Source: Gemmatimonadota bacterium (GTDB lineage: Bacteria > Gemmatimonadota > Gemmatimonadetes > Gemmatimonadales > GWC2-71-9). From it: a DNA stretch of 64,000 nt. The notes beneath the pieces are model-generated. The model made no database searches. It saw nothing but the letters and a program-made list of their open reading frames with translations, and was not told where the DNA came from. Below are positions 25,322-34,079 of this stretch, one piece after another. The stretch covers positions 1-64,000 of the forward strand of contig JANYKV010000087.1 of the NCBI GenBank assembly GCA_025358055.1, given 5' to 3'. Position numbers and translations under genes: made by a program. The first letter of the stretch is position 1, and every line of letters starts with the position of its first letter.

Positions 25322-26812
25322 ATGATTATCGACCTCCCTTCAACAAGGATTGTCCCCCTGGAATCGTACCAGATGCATATCGACGGGAAGGCCGCCAAAG
25401 CGGCTTCGGGCGGGACGTTCGACGTCTACGACCCATCCACAGAGCAGGTGATCGCCACCTGCCCCGCCGCCGGTGCCGCCGACATCGATCGAGCCGTGCT
25501 CGCCGCAAAACGAGCCTTCTATGAGGGCTGGAAGACCACGGCCGCCCAAGAACGAGGCCGGATCCTTTTCCGCCTGGCCGACCGGATCCGGGCCCGCCGG
25601 GGAGAGCTCGCGGAACTCGAGACTCGCAACTCGGGAAAGCCGATCGTCGAGGCCGAATACGACATGGACGATGCGGCGACCTGCTTCGAGTACTATGGCG
25701 GACTCGCGACCAAAATCAACGGCGAAGTGCTTCCGGTGCCCGCGGACGCGATTGCCTTCGCGATGAAGGAGCCGATGGGGGTGGCCGGACAGATCATTCC
25801 ATGGAACTTTCCCTTGTTGATGGCCGCTTGGAAAATCGCGCCAGCCTTGGCCGCCGGCTGCACGGTTATTCTCAAGCCGGCCGAGCAAACGCCGCTCACC
25901 ATCCTGAAGCTGGCCGAAGACTTCGAAGCGGTTGGGCTTCCCGCCGGGGTGGTGAACATCGTCACCGGCGACGGCCCGGGAGCCGGAGCGGCGCTGGTCG
26001 CGCATCGCGACGTGCGCAAGATTGCGTTCACCGGTAGCGCGGAAGTCGGGCGCCTCATCATGCGCGGTGCCGCGGATCATCTCAAGCGGGTTTCCCTCGA
26101 ATTGGGGGGGAAGTCACCGAACATTTTTTTCAGCGACGCCGATTTCGAGAATGCGGTCGATGGCGCACTTTTCGGCACCTTCATCAATCAGGGTGAAGTC
26201 TGTTCGGCGGGAAGCCGGGTGTTGGTGCAAAAGGACATCTACAAGAAATTCGTCGATGCGGCCGCCGCAAAGGCCAAAACGATCAAGCTCGGCCCCGGGC
26301 TCGACCGAGACACCAAAATGGGACCCCTCGTCAGCAAAGAGCAGCGGGATCGGGTGGCGGGGTACCTCAAGATCGGCGCGGGAGAAGCCAAGGTGGCAGC
26401 GGGTGGTGGCGTGCCCCGACAGTTCAGCACCGGCTGGTACGTCGAGCCGACGATTTTCTACGATGTCGACAATTCCGCCCGCATCGCACAGGAAGAGATC
26501 TTCGGGCCGGTGATGAGCATCATTCCCTTCACGGACGAAGCCGACGCGATCCGGATCGCCAACGCCACCGAGTATGGCCTGGCGGCCGCGGTCTGGACTC
26601 GCGACATCTTCAAGGCATTTCGGGTCGTTCGCTCACTCGAGGCCGGCATTGTGTGGGTCAATCACATGCAGCCGACGTTCGTCGAGGCACCGTGGGGCGG
26701 CTATAAGTCCTCGGGGTTTGGCCGCGAGCTGGGGCATTGGGGCGTCGAGGAGTACCTCGAGACCAAACAGGTGTACATCAATCTCGATGAAAAGCCGATT
26801 GGGTGGTATTGA
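25322..26812 (+). CDS. NAD(P)-dependent aldehyde dehydrogenase
   Basis: A 496-residue ALDH of the betaine-aldehyde/aminobutyraldehyde-like class. Landmarks: IIPWNFPLLMAAWKIAPALAAGCTVILKPAEQTP, cofactor motif FTGSAEVGR, general base Glu in LELGGKSPN, catalytic Cys in NQGEVCSAGSR, and EEIFGPVMS. The C terminus (APWGGYKSSGFGRELGHWGVEEYLETKQVY) fits aminobutyraldehyde or betaine-aldehyde enzymes. It could oxidise 4-aminobutanal from PatA to GABA, but it is 5 kb from the polyamine operon and the link is inference. In-frame ATG 17 codons later is an alternative start. Confidence 0.88.
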   Translation: MIIDLPSTRIVPLESYQMHIDGKAAKAASGGTFDVYDPSTEQVIATCPAAGAADIDRAVLAAKRAFYEGWKTTAAQERGRILFRLADRIRARRGELAELETRNSGKPIVEAEYDMDDAATCFEYYGGLATKINGEVLPVPADAIAFAMKEPMGVAGQIIPWNFPLLMAAWKIAPALAAGCTVILKPAEQTPLTILKLAEDFEAVGLPAGVVNIVTGDGPGAGAALVAHRDVRKIAFTGSAEVGRLIMRGAADHLKRVSLELGGKSPNIFFSDADFENAVDGALFGTFINQGEVCSAGSRVLVQKDIYKKFVDAAAAKAKTIKLGPGLDRDTKMGPLVSKEQRDRVAGYLKIGAGEAKVAAGGGVPRQFSTGWYVEPTIFYDVDNSARIAQEEIFGPVMSIIPFTDEADAIRIANATEYGLAAAVWTRDIFKAFRVVRSLEAGIVWVNHMQPTFVEAPWGGYKSSGFGRELGHWGVEEYLETKQVYINLDEKPIGWY

Positions 26813-26857
26813 GAGGAAAAGGGAAAAGGGACGGCAACAAAAAGACGGCAAGAGGAA

Positions 26858-26897
26858 GACGGCAGGACGGCAGGACGGCAGGACGGCAGGACGGCAG
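26858..26897. repeat. Five tandem copies of an octamer
   Basis: Five perfect head-to-tail copies of GACGGCAG. Two degenerate copies (GACGGCAA) lie within the preceding 30 nt in a purine-rich stretch starting right after the aldehyde dehydrogenase stop. It is 83 nt upstream of the methyltransferase start. The octamer is not a multiple of three and is outside coding sequence, so copy number can change freely. Confidence 0.9.
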
Positions 26898-26979
26898 GAG
26901 AACATCGCAAACGTAGGGGCACGGCATGCCGTGCCTTTCTGGAGGTCGCGGTGACGAGCCAAACCGAGGTGCGGCCAGA

Positions 26980-27723
26980 ATGAGCGGGGCACCCTCTGCA
27001 AGCCATTCCGTCTCTCACCACCTCCGTTTGGACGTGGCGGATTACGATCGGATCATCCGGACGTTCATTCCGGCGTACGACACAATGCTTGCCACGATAG
27101 CCTTCTGGGTCGGGCAGGCCGTCCCGGACACCGGGGGGGTGGTGGATTTGGGCGGTGGAACTGGTGGTCTCGCCGAGTCGCTTCTCAATCGTCTCCCCCA
27201 AATCCGGCTCGAGTTTGTGGATGGTGATCCCGAAATGCTCCGGATTGCCGAGACGCGTCTTTGGCGGTTTCGCGATCGTGTCCAGTTCCATCAGCAGCGG
27301 TTCGAAGAACCACTCCCTCCGGCCGCCGCCGTGGTTGCATCATTCGCGCTGCATCACATCCTTGAGTTGGACCAGAAACGCCACGTCTATGCCAACGTGT
27401 TTAGCGCGCTCGAGCCCGGCGGTGTGTTTCTCAACGGCGACGTTACGATGAGCCAAGATTCCTGGGTCCGCGAGCGGGAGTACGGCCTGTGGAGGGCCCA
27501 CATGGCCACCCAAGGTATTGGTGAGGAGAAAGCGCGAGAGCACTTTGCGGCTTGGGCGGCCGAAGATCGGTACTTTTCTGCCGACGAGGAACTCGGTGCC
27601 CTTCGACAGGCAGGGTTCCTCCATCCCGAATGCCTCTGGAAAGATGGGCCCGCAACAGTGATCGGTGCGGTGCGTACGATGGTCCAGGGGAGTGTATCGA
27701 CCGAGACCAGCTTACCTTTGTAG
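26980..27723 (+). CDS. Class I SAM-dependent methyltransferase
   Basis: A 247-residue soluble enzyme. SAM-binding motif I VVDLGGGTGGLAESLL (about residues 55-70), acidic motif II FVDGDPEML, and post-motif ASFALHHILE are clear; the rest is a cap region with EREYGLWRAHMATQGIGEEKAREHF. The substrate is not identifiable. ATG 26980 avoids the GC-rich 5' extension to 26926; no strong ribosome site is visible. Last codons overlap the possible N-terminal extension of the PAP2 gene. Confidence 0.75.
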   Translation: MSGAPSASHSVSHHLRLDVADYDRIIRTFIPAYDTMLATIAFWVGQAVPDTGGVVDLGGGTGGLAESLLNRLPQIRLEFVDGDPEMLRIAETRLWRFRDRVQFHQQRFEEPLPPAAAVVASFALHHILELDQKRHVYANVFSALEPGGVFLNGDVTMSQDSWVREREYGLWRAHMATQGIGEEKAREHFAAWAAEDRYFSADEELGALRQAGFLHPECLWKDGPATVIGAVRTMVQGSVSTETSLPL

Positions 27724-27772
27724 GCTTCACCCCGAGCAGGTAGCCCTCTTCACTCATGTCGCGGCGTGTAGC

Positions 27773-28744
27773 GTGCTCTCTACTCTGATTCCCGGCCGTC
27801 TCACGGCGGTTCGGACCAACCCTTTGAAGTCCTTCCGGGCGATCGATCGCCTGACCTTGTTGTACATCCTGGTCGCGACGATCGTGCTCATCGCCCACTT
27901 TGCCGGCTGGCGCGGCGCTGACCCCAGTAATTCCGAAGTGGCGTGGCTCGTGACCGCACACGTCTTGGTGGTCGCTTTGGCTGTCCTGGCCCCATTCGCT
28001 CGCGCCCAAAATCCATCGAAACACAATTTTTGGGCCGAATGGTATCCCGCGTTCATCATGACGGGACTCTATTCCAGCGTCGGCCTGTTGAACGGCGGCG
28101 AGGAGTGGGGTGGTGTCGTCGTGTTCGATCGTCTTGTTCAGCGGTGGGATGTCGCGGTGTTCGGCCATGACATCGCCAAGGATACGATTCGCAATTACCC
28201 CAGCGCCTGGATTTCATGGATCTTGAATCTCTCTTATCTCGCCTACTACGTCCTTATAATCTGTAGTCCCGCGGTGCTGTGGGCCAAGGGTAAGCGAGGC
28301 GCGGCGCGACAGGCGTTGTTTGCCATCTGCCTCATTTTTTTCATCTGCTATATCGTGTTCTTGTTCTTCCCTGTGGCCGGCCCGCAGTATTTTTGGTCGA
28401 TCCCGAGCAACGCCTATACGCGTACCGGGGCGGCGCGACTCGTCTATTGGATCATGGAACGGGGTGACGCGTGGGGGTCGGCCTTCCCTTCGAGCCACGT
28501 TGCCGCAGCAGTCGTGGCCACGGTCTTCGCGTTTCGCGGGTGGAAGCCGCTTGGCTGGGTGCTGCTCCTGCCGACATTGGGGATTTGCCTCGCCGTGGTA
28601 TTCACCCAGGTGCACTACGGCGTGGATGCGTTGGCTGGCCTCCTTCTCGCGGCGCTCATCTGCCCCCTAATTCCATTGCTCTGTCCGGTGGAAGAAGCTC
28701 CCAATTGCGGAGCAGTGGCGGCGGAAGCGGCTGTGGCGGCCTAA
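27773..28744 (+). CDS. PAP2-superfamily membrane phosphatase
   Basis: Integral membrane protein with six or more hydrophobic segments. The acid-phosphatase motifs are present in part: SAFPSSHVAAAVV (motif 2, catalytic His) and VVFTQVHYGVDALAGLL (motif 3). The KR-containing motif 1 is weak (AKGKRGAARQ). Inositol-phosphoceramide-synthase-like or lipid-phosphate phosphatases of this shape act on the outer face of the inner membrane. The start is uncertain: GTG 27773 is the first start after the upstream gene, but the frame is open back to 27665. Confidence 0.75.
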   Translation: MLSTLIPGRLTAVRTNPLKSFRAIDRLTLLYILVATIVLIAHFAGWRGADPSNSEVAWLVTAHVLVVALAVLAPFARAQNPSKHNFWAEWYPAFIMTGLYSSVGLLNGGEEWGGVVVFDRLVQRWDVAVFGHDIAKDTIRNYPSAWISWILNLSYLAYYVLIICSPAVLWAKGKRGAARQALFAICLIFFICYIVFLFFPVAGPQYFWSIPSNAYTRTGAARLVYWIMERGDAWGSAFPSSHVAAAVVATVFAFRGWKPLGWVLLLPTLGICLAVVFTQVHYGVDALAGLLLAALICPLIPLLCPVEEAPNCGAVAAEAAVAA

Positions 28745-28783
28745 TCCGGAGTGGCCCCTCTGCCGCGCCGAGAAAAATGCTGC

Positions 28784-29989
28784 TTAGTTCTTCTTCCCAC
28801 CTCCACCCTGTTCGATCACAGCGCCAACCACCCGGTCAATTGCCACTCTAACAGGCAAGCTGGGACCGTCGAGGACGTTCCACCCGGTGAATACGATGAC
28901 CAGATCGTACTCGGGTATCGCGATCGGCCGCTGCCCGCCGAAGCCCGAGCCCGCGAACGCCAGCTTCGTACCGTCCTTACCATAGGGATAGAGCCACCAT
29001 TTGAGGCCGTACTTGATGCCGCCGGAAACACTGATGCTGGGTGTGATCGATGCCTTTACCCAATCCGGCTCCACGACCGCCTTACCGTCCCAAACGCCGT
29101 TCTTGAGGAAGAGATAGGCGATCTTCGCGAGATCGTGTACCTCCAAATAGAGACCTCCCTCGGTATCCACTGCTCCCGTCGGCGTCCGCTTCCAGAAGTA
29201 GTGGTCGATGCCGAGCGGGGCAAAAAGATACTGCTGGGCATACTCCTCGACGTCCTTGCCCGTGGCGACCCTAAAGATCTGCGACAGCAATTCAGTCGCG
29301 CCGCTATTGTAGTTGAAGACGGTGCCCGGCTCAGTCTCCATTGGCCGGTCGATCGTGTATTGAATCCAATCGGGGCTCGCCTCCATGCCGCTCCCGGTGT
29401 TGTTCGGGTCGGTATAGGGCAAGCCCTCATTCCACGAGAGTCCGGCCGTCATCGTCAGCAAATGACGGATGGTGAGGCGCCGCTTTCGGTCGTCGATATT
29501 GGCGACCTTGGTCGTATCGAAAAACGTGAGGATCGGCGTATCAAGCGAAGGAAAAGCTTTGCGCGCGGTCGCGACCCCGATCACGACCGACGTGACCGTC
29601 TTGGTGACGGACTGCAATGAGTGGAGGTCGCCCCGGTGATAGAACGGATGCCACCACGGGTTGAGATAGTTGTACGGACCGGATGGATCGTGAGCGTTGA
29701 GGGCTCCGGGTTTGCCGGCGTCCGGGCCGTTGATGCGGTCATAGTCGCGCTTATAGGAGCGGTCGTACGCGACCTTGCCGTGGCGGATGACCAACATCGC
29801 GTCCACGTTGCCGTATTTCCCGGAGGCGATCTCGGCGTCGAGAGCGGCGAGCGCCTTGGCGTCCAGCCCGACGGCGGCCGGCAACGCAGTGGGCCATCGT
29901 TTGGTGGGCCACTGCGTCTGAGCCATGACGCCGGGAGCCAAGAGGACTGCCAAGAAGAACGCACAAACTGGATGTCTGACGCGCATCAC
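28784..29989 (-). CDS. Secreted serine hydrolase, beta-lactamase/PBP class C fold
   Basis: A 401-residue exported protein with a Sec signal (to about residue 23, PGVMAQ). The nucleophile motif SVTK (S-x-x-K) lies in HSLQSVTKTVTSVVIG (about residues 128-131), and the Tyr motif is YNSG in VFNYNSGATELLS. The third motif is probably the GSG in FAGSGFGGQ. Further typical runs are IRHLLTMTAGLSWNEG, EYAQQYLFAPLGI and GLKWWLYP. Such enzymes are esterases or peptidases rather than true beta-lactamases. Convergent with the PAP2 gene, 39 nt apart. Confidence 0.85.
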   Translation of the reverse strand: MMRVRHPVCAFFLAVLLAPGVMAQTQWPTKRWPTALPAAVGLDAKALAALDAEIASGKYGNVDAMLVIRHGKVAYDRSYKRDYDRINGPDAGKPGALNAHDPSGPYNYLNPWWHPFYHRGDLHSLQSVTKTVTSVVIGVATARKAFPSLDTPILTFFDTTKVANIDDRKRRLTIRHLLTMTAGLSWNEGLPYTDPNNTGSGMEASPDWIQYTIDRPMETEPGTVFNYNSGATELLSQIFRVATGKDVEEYAQQYLFAPLGIDHYFWKRTPTGAVDTEGGLYLEVHDLAKIAYLFLKNGVWDGKAVVEPDWVKASITPSISVSGGIKYGLKWWLYPYGKDGTKLAFAGSGFGGQRPIAIPEYDLVIVFTGWNVLDGPSLPVRVAIDRVVGAVIEQGGGGKKN

Positions 29990-30046
29990 GCCTCCGTGGA
30001 AGGGTCATCCCGAACCGGGCGGGCTGGGCGATTGATCGAGACGCCA

Positions 30047-30475
30047 CTAGTCATCGGGCGCCGCGGGCTCCGGCTGTATCGGGCCAGCGTTCTCGGCCCG
30101 AATGTCGGCGAAGATGAAGTTCTCCGATGCTACGGGCGCGCCGGCCAACGGGCCCTGAAGAAATTGTTCGTCGCTGATGCGAGCATGAAGCGCGTTATCG
30201 GCGAAGTCGTCTCGTAACGCCTCCACCGTAGTATGGAACCGCACGATCTCCTCGGCCATGGTCGCCAGCCGAGGAGGCGCAAATTCGCCTCCGCGGAGCA
30301 TCGTACGCGCGTAACCGACGACGCTCGTCATGTGCCAAAGGACCTCGTGGGGCGTACGCACATGGGAGCCCGCCTGAAAATCAGCGAAGTGCTCGGGCGC
30401 CCCACGAAGCGCCTTTTGCGTACGATACGCGAGCGCGGCGGCAAAATGTTGAAGCAAACGGCGAGAGTCGGTCAT
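30047..30475 (-). CDS. DinB-like protein with internal deletion
   Basis: The first 110 residues follow a DinB/DUF664-like four-helix protein: LRGAPEHFADFQAG, HVRTPHEVLWHMTSVVGYAR, then RISDEQFLQGPLAG. In family members a helix of about 17-19 residues with the conserved His-x-Gly-Gln metal ligand normally follows the QGPL motif and precedes SPV-type sequence. Here GPLA joins directly to GAPVASENFIFADIRAENAG. The reading frame is kept but the fourth helix and the metal-binding His are lost, so the protein is probably inactive. Its ATG overlaps the stop of the kinase remnant (ATGA). Confidence 0.7.
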   Translation of the reverse strand: MTDSRRLLQHFAAALAYRTQKALRGAPEHFADFQAGSHVRTPHEVLWHMTSVVGYARTMLRGGEFAPPRLATMAEEIVRFHTTVEALRDDFADNALHARISDEQFLQGPLAGAPVASENFIFADIRAENAGPIQPEPAAPDD

Positions 30476-30681
30476 GAGGCGATCAGATGAATGTAACGAT
30501 CGGTACCCATCCGGGCACCGGTTTTCGAACCCGCTCTCAATTGGGCCACCGTGGACTTGCCGGACCCACTACGGCCATCGATCGCAACGAGGAGCCGTTG
30601 AGAATGGCTTCGCGCACGCCGGCGAACCTCGGCGAGGACGACTTGGACGGCCAGCTCAGTCTCGGGGGTTACGCTATTCAC
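30472..30681 (-). pseudogene. Remnant of a P-loop (uridine-kinase-like) gene
   Basis: A 69-codon minus-strand fragment. After a helical start (VQVVLAEVRRRARSHSQR) comes a perfect Walker A, VAIDGRSGSGKSTVAQL, as in uridine-kinase-like NTPases. After the P-loop the family sequence stops and only 21 unrelated residues remain before the stop. The Walker B and base-binding parts, about 120-150 residues in intact members, are missing. The fragment keeps a plausible start (GTG 30681) and an ATGA overlap with the DinB gene, so the middle was probably deleted rather than the end. Confidence 0.6.
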
Positions 30682-30696
30682 CGGAGGCCTTGCACA

Positions 30697-31071
30697 CTAG
30701 CGAGCGGCGTAAAGCATTGCTACGAGCGCAATGAGGAAGAGCGGCATGGCCGCCAGGGCCATCCCGACGACCAGGCGAGCATCAACCATCCGCCCCAGCC
30801 GGCGTCGCCTGATGGCAAAGGCGACTCCAACGAGAATCATCATGCCGCTCAGGGCCGCGCCGGCCACCGTGAGGCGATTGCTCCCTGGACTCCGACCGAG
30901 CGAGGCGGCTTGGGCCATCCCGATGATCGTGGGGAGCACCAGGGCAACGAACACCGGAAGTGGTGTCAGGAGGAGGTATACGCGCTCGCCGGGAGAGATG
31001 TCTCCGGTCGAAGCCCGCGACAAAACCACACCGAGCAACACCGCGATCCCAAAGGTGATCAAGGCAATCAT
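30697..31071 (-). CDS. Small integral membrane protein, four segments
   Basis: A 124-residue protein starting at ATG 31071. Four hydrophobic helices can be read (about residues 2-18, 33-52, 68-88 and 97-121), with a charged loop RRRRLGRMVD before the last. No known motif. It is 15 nt from the kinase remnant and in the same orientation. Confidence 0.65.
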   Translation of the reverse strand: MIALITFGIAVLLGVVLSRASTGDISPGERVYLLLTPLPVFVALVLPTIIGMAQAASLGRSPGSNRLTVAGAALSGMMILVGVAFAIRRRRLGRMVDARLVVGMALAAMPLFLIALVAMLYAAR

Positions 31072-31351
31072 GGCATGACATCGATCGCGAGGTCCACGCT
31101 GACAGGAAGGGGCTGCCACCCATGTCTGAATGTCGCCTATAGCGCTCGACACCCGTCGTTACAAGGCCCACCCAAAATATGAGCCGCAGCGCCGGGCGCC
31201 AAATCAGCCCTCCTCGCGGACGATCACGTCGCGTCGCGTGTAGGCCGATGATGAGGCTGAGGGAAGACGAGAATGGCCCGAACGGAGGACAGCGAAACGA
31301 ATCAGAAAAATGGTGGAGTCCCCTCGGAGTGAATGATTCAGTCGGCCCAGA
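31072..31351. other. Intergenic region, no gene seen
   Basis: 280 nt between two minus-strand genes. Open frames here on both strands have no family resemblance, no ribosome site and codon use like their antisense frames. No repeat or promoter stands out. Confidence 0.4.
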
Positions 31352-31930
31352 TCAGCTGGACGCGCGTTCGGCGGCCCAACGCCGCTCGGCTTTCCGGCGA
31401 ATCGCAGGCAGCAGAAGGAGGCGAATGCTGACGATCCCAAACCGGGCCCAGCGCCAGTACCTACGGAAGTTGCTCCGGGCCTGGGCATCCGTCGCGGCCG
31501 CGCGCGTCTCGTGGGTGAAGCGCGTGACGGCAGGACCGAGCAGATCGGTTTCGAGCGTCCAGGCGATCTTTACCTCGTTTGGCTCCGCGTAGGCTACGAA
31601 TTGTTCGGCCGGCAACGGTGTGAAGCCGGCGTCGGCCTGCCAAGGCTGACAGACCGCTCCACAAACAATCAAGCGGCCCGGCTGTTCGACCAATACCACC
31701 CAACCCATACGCTTCATCTCCGCCAGCAGACCCTGTGGCTCTCGCGGCGCGGACGGTGCGGAACGCATAAGCACCTCCCGAAGTCGGAATATGGCACGCA
31801 CGAGAGCCGGCGACTGGAGATCGAAATTGGCCGCGACCTCCATGACGAGAGGGGCGGGGGCCTTGATGGTGGTGTAAAAGCGCTCCCGCACATCCGGCCT
31901 AGGGATAAACGGATCAAGCGGCGATGACAT
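31352..31930 (-). CDS. SRPBCC-like hypothetical protein
   Basis: A 192-residue soluble protein starting at ATG 31930. The order of elements, FYTTIKAPAPLVMEVAANFDL, a helix VRAIFRLREVLM, strands WVVLVEQPGRLIVCGAVCQPW and FVAYAEPNEVKIAWTLETDLLG, then a closing THETRAAATDAQARSNFRRYWRW helix, resembles START/SRPBCC-type ligand-binding domains. The threonine-rich THETR strand before the last helix is typical of such small polyketide-cyclase-like proteins. Ligand unknown; ribosome site weak. Confidence 0.6.
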   Translation of the reverse strand: MSSPLDPFIPRPDVRERFYTTIKAPAPLVMEVAANFDLQSPALVRAIFRLREVLMRSAPSAPREPQGLLAEMKRMGWVVLVEQPGRLIVCGAVCQPWQADAGFTPLPAEQFVAYAEPNEVKIAWTLETDLLGPAVTRFTHETRAAATDAQARSNFRRYWRWARFGIVSIRLLLLPAIRRKAERRWAAERASS

Positions 31931-32055
31931 TTGATGACGAATGGGAGACTCACCCGCCTCCAATTGAGGTGCATCGATTGTTGGCTGCCCGGCGGCGCGG
32001 CGCGGGATCCGCAGGGGCTACGGAGAATTCGATTGGGAAATGTTGCCGCTGGTGA

Positions 32056-32361
32056 CTACGCCCATTTCTTTCCGATAGCATCGAGGTTCGACCGGCCCAG
32101 GTCTTCAGGGGTCATTGCAATTCGAAATTCGACCTCTGCATTGAACGTGAGGAACCACGGTTCGGCCAGAGCTGGAACATCTGAGGAGTCCTTCACGTTG
32201 ACCACGAGGGTGCCACCACGCCGACCGTGGTGTTCCGAAAAGTAGGCGGCTTCCGGCTTGATGCTTTCAAGGATTCGTTGAATCTTCTCTCCGACGGTTC
32301 CATTGCGAACGGCGGAATTAAAGGGCTCGAGCGGGAATTGGACGTGCATTAACATGCGCAT
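32056..32361 (-). CDS. Hypothetical protein, DUF3303-like
   Basis: A 101-residue alpha/beta protein. ATG 32361 is fixed by GGAGG 6 nt upstream. The N terminus MRMLMHVQFPLEPFN, the loop AYFSEHHGRRGGTLVVNV and the helix VPALAEPWFLTFNAEVEFRIAMTPEDL match the small ferredoxin-like (dimeric alpha-beta barrel) type often listed as DUF3303. No catalytic role is established. Confidence 0.7.
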   Translation of the reverse strand: MRMLMHVQFPLEPFNSAVRNGTVGEKIQRILESIKPEAAYFSEHHGRRGGTLVVNVKDSSDVPALAEPWFLTFNAEVEFRIAMTPEDLGRSNLDAIGKKWA

Positions 32362-32461
32362 TGGTGGCCTCCAAGACAGGCTGGGTGGGGTTTGCGAACG
32401 AGCAGTGGCAATCAATATAGAGCGCGGCCGCGGCGGCGGTTAGTGTAGGTACGGCCGTGAA

Positions 32462-32995
32462 TCATGGCGGCAGTTGGGTCCACATCTGGCGGATGATCCG
32501 CCACTTTCCGCTCGAGTCAGGAGCCACCAGCACAAGGTCAGTCGACCGGCTGGTTTGAGCGGTTTCCTTCCCGTCTTTCTGATACACCCATCCCAGTGTG
32601 GCTGTTCCCCGAAAGAAGGCTAGATCGAGCGTCCCGTCGATCTCGGTGATCTCACGAGTAAAACCGGTGATGCGCGTATGGGACCCGTCCGGCGGCCACC
32701 AGTAGGCCCGAATTGCTGAGAGCCCTTCCACCGGGGTCGCGCCGGGTGGGAGAAGAATCGCTCGGGGATGGAACAACCGGAGGACCGCCGCGGTGTCATC
32801 ACGAAGCCACGCCTGCACGAACGCCGTGTCGAGGGCACCAATGGCAGCTCGATTGGTCTCGGACAAGGTCCGTGAAACGGCTGGTCGCTCGGGCCCGCAC
32901 GTGGCAAGACTCAGCGAGAAAATCACCAGTGTGAGAAGGAGGGGGGCACCATTCCGCTGCATGGCGCGGGACCCGGTTAAATCGCGGACCTTCAT
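32462..32995 (-). CDS. SnoaL/NTF2-like lipoprotein
   Basis: A 177-residue protein beginning at ATG 32995 with AAAGGAG 8 nt upstream. A hydrophobic segment ends in a lipobox-like SLATC (about Cys32), so it is likely a lipoprotein. The mature part is a cone-shaped NTF2-like domain of the SgcJ/YybH kind: AAIGALDTAFVQAWLRDDTAAVLRLF, ILLPPGATPVEGLSAIRAYWW, TREITEIDGTLDLAFFRG and a final WRIIRQMWTQ strand. Ligand or enzymatic activity is not predictable. Confidence 0.75.
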   Translation of the reverse strand: MKVRDLTGSRAMQRNGAPLLLTLVIFSLSLATCGPERPAVSRTLSETNRAAIGALDTAFVQAWLRDDTAAVLRLFHPRAILLPPGATPVEGLSAIRAYWWPPDGSHTRITGFTREITEIDGTLDLAFFRGTATLGWVYQKDGKETAQTSRSTDLVLVAPDSSGKWRIIRQMWTQLPP

Positions 32996-33050
32996 TGTGG
33001 GGTCTCCTTTGCGTAGGGGCAAGAGTTCTCGTGTCCCGAGGTCGTCCAAT

Positions 33051-33070
33051 GCTGACGCGCCTGCGTCAGC
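33051..33070. other. Perfect hairpin between two minus-strand genes
   Basis: GCTGACGC and GCGTCAGC form an 8-bp perfect stem with a 4-nt loop. It overlaps the stop of the upstream gene (33066) and lies 55 nt before the next start. No T tract follows. It may punctuate the transcript. Confidence 0.5.
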
Positions 33071-33518
33071 GAGAGCCTTTCAACATTACACCTAGTCGGA
33101 GAGGGGCAAGATCCGGTTCCACCCAATTGGCACGAGCTTGCTCGGTGAACAAAGTATCCCTGGTGTAGAATTGCTGAAGAACGTCTTTGCCGGCGAGCGG
33201 GCTTGCCACCAGCCTCACGATCCGTGCCTCTAACGTCAGGTGTGCGGGGCAAGTGTCGAGAAACTCGGACAAGAGGTGGACATACGCGCGCGTAATCGTT
33301 TCATGGTAGCCCTGCGTCGCAGAGTTTGGCGTTCCATGCGTTTGGTTCAACCGGCGAATGCCATTCCGCAGGCGTGTCAGGGCTTCCGCCGAACCGTACC
33401 GAGCAACATGCCATATGCCGACCGATAAGTGTGCGGAGTGCGTCCATTCGTCCCGACGCAGAGTGCATCGAGCGAAACGATCGACGAAATCATCGAGATC
33501 CCCGAAGAACGCGGGCAT
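33066..33518 (-). CDS. Hypothetical helical protein
   Basis: A 150-residue soluble protein; ATG 33518 lies just after TTGGAGG. It is mostly helical. Recognisable patterns are FARCTLRRDEWTHSAHLSVGIWHVARYG, ALTRLRNGIRRLN and NSATQGYHETITRAYVHLL. Proteins with this WTHxAHL and YHETIT pattern are widespread and uncharacterised; the two His-rich motifs could bind a metal. No neighbour suggests a role. Confidence 0.65.
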   Translation of the reverse strand: MPAFFGDLDDFVDRFARCTLRRDEWTHSAHLSVGIWHVARYGSAEALTRLRNGIRRLNQTHGTPNSATQGYHETITRAYVHLLSEFLDTCPAHLTLEARIVRLVASPLAGKDVLQQFYTRDTLFTEQARANWVEPDLAPLRLGVMLKGSR

Positions 33519-33827
33519 TGTCCTCCAACGATTCACGGCCCGCAAGCCGGCGACGGCTTGACGGATACGAGAACGGGAGAGGCCACCGCTTGGACCAGCG
33601 GCAACAGGTGAAACAAGGTCGGCATCAGTGATTCCGTGGGGTTGGTCTCAAGAGTGTGGGAGAACGCTGGCGTCAGCTGCACGCATCATTAGACGGCGGA
33701 TTCCGACAAACCCCGGTTGGAACCGAGCGGTCTCGGCGGTTGATCGGGGTGCCATCCGAAATCTGGTGCCCCGGACTCCGGCAATACCGGGCCCGCGTTC
33801 TAGGCCCCTGGCCTGGGTCGAGCCCGG
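33519..33827. other. Intergenic region, no gene seen
   Basis: 309 nt between two minus-strand genes. Sequence composition is ordinary. No open frame with a ribosome site, no strong hairpin and no repeat was found. Confidence 0.4.
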
Positions 33828-34079
33828 CTAGGCGGACTTCACCAAGCGGATGAGGTAGAGGAGCAACAGTGCGCCGACCACGGCGGTGACCAAGCTACCC
33901 ACGACCCCATAGGTAGCGATGCCCAAGAGACCGAACACCCAGCCGCCGAGGAAGGCGCCGACCACGCCGACGACAAGATCGCCGAGCACACCGAAGCCGC
34001 CTCCCTTCATGATCTTACCAGCCAGCCAGCCGGCGAGAATGCCGATACATAGAAAGAGAATGATGCTCTGTGTGGCCAT
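33828..34079 (-). CDS. GlsB/YeaQ/YmgE-family stress membrane protein
   Basis: An 83-residue inner-membrane protein of the transglycosylase-associated family. Three hydrophobic segments contain the family hallmark of Gly-rich helices: FLCIGILAGWLAGKIMKGGGFGVLGDLVVGVVGAFLGGW and a final AVVGALLLLYLIRLVK. Members are usually induced by stress; their molecular role is unknown. Monocistronic. Confidence 0.92.
   Translation of the reverse strand: MATQSIILFLCIGILAGWLAGKIMKGGGFGVLGDLVVGVVGAFLGGWVFGLLGIATYGVVGSLVTAVVGALLLLYLIRLVKSA

Noticed and set aside
33051..33070. attC or rho-independent terminator
   Set aside because: Perfect hairpin, but no core sites and no T tract.
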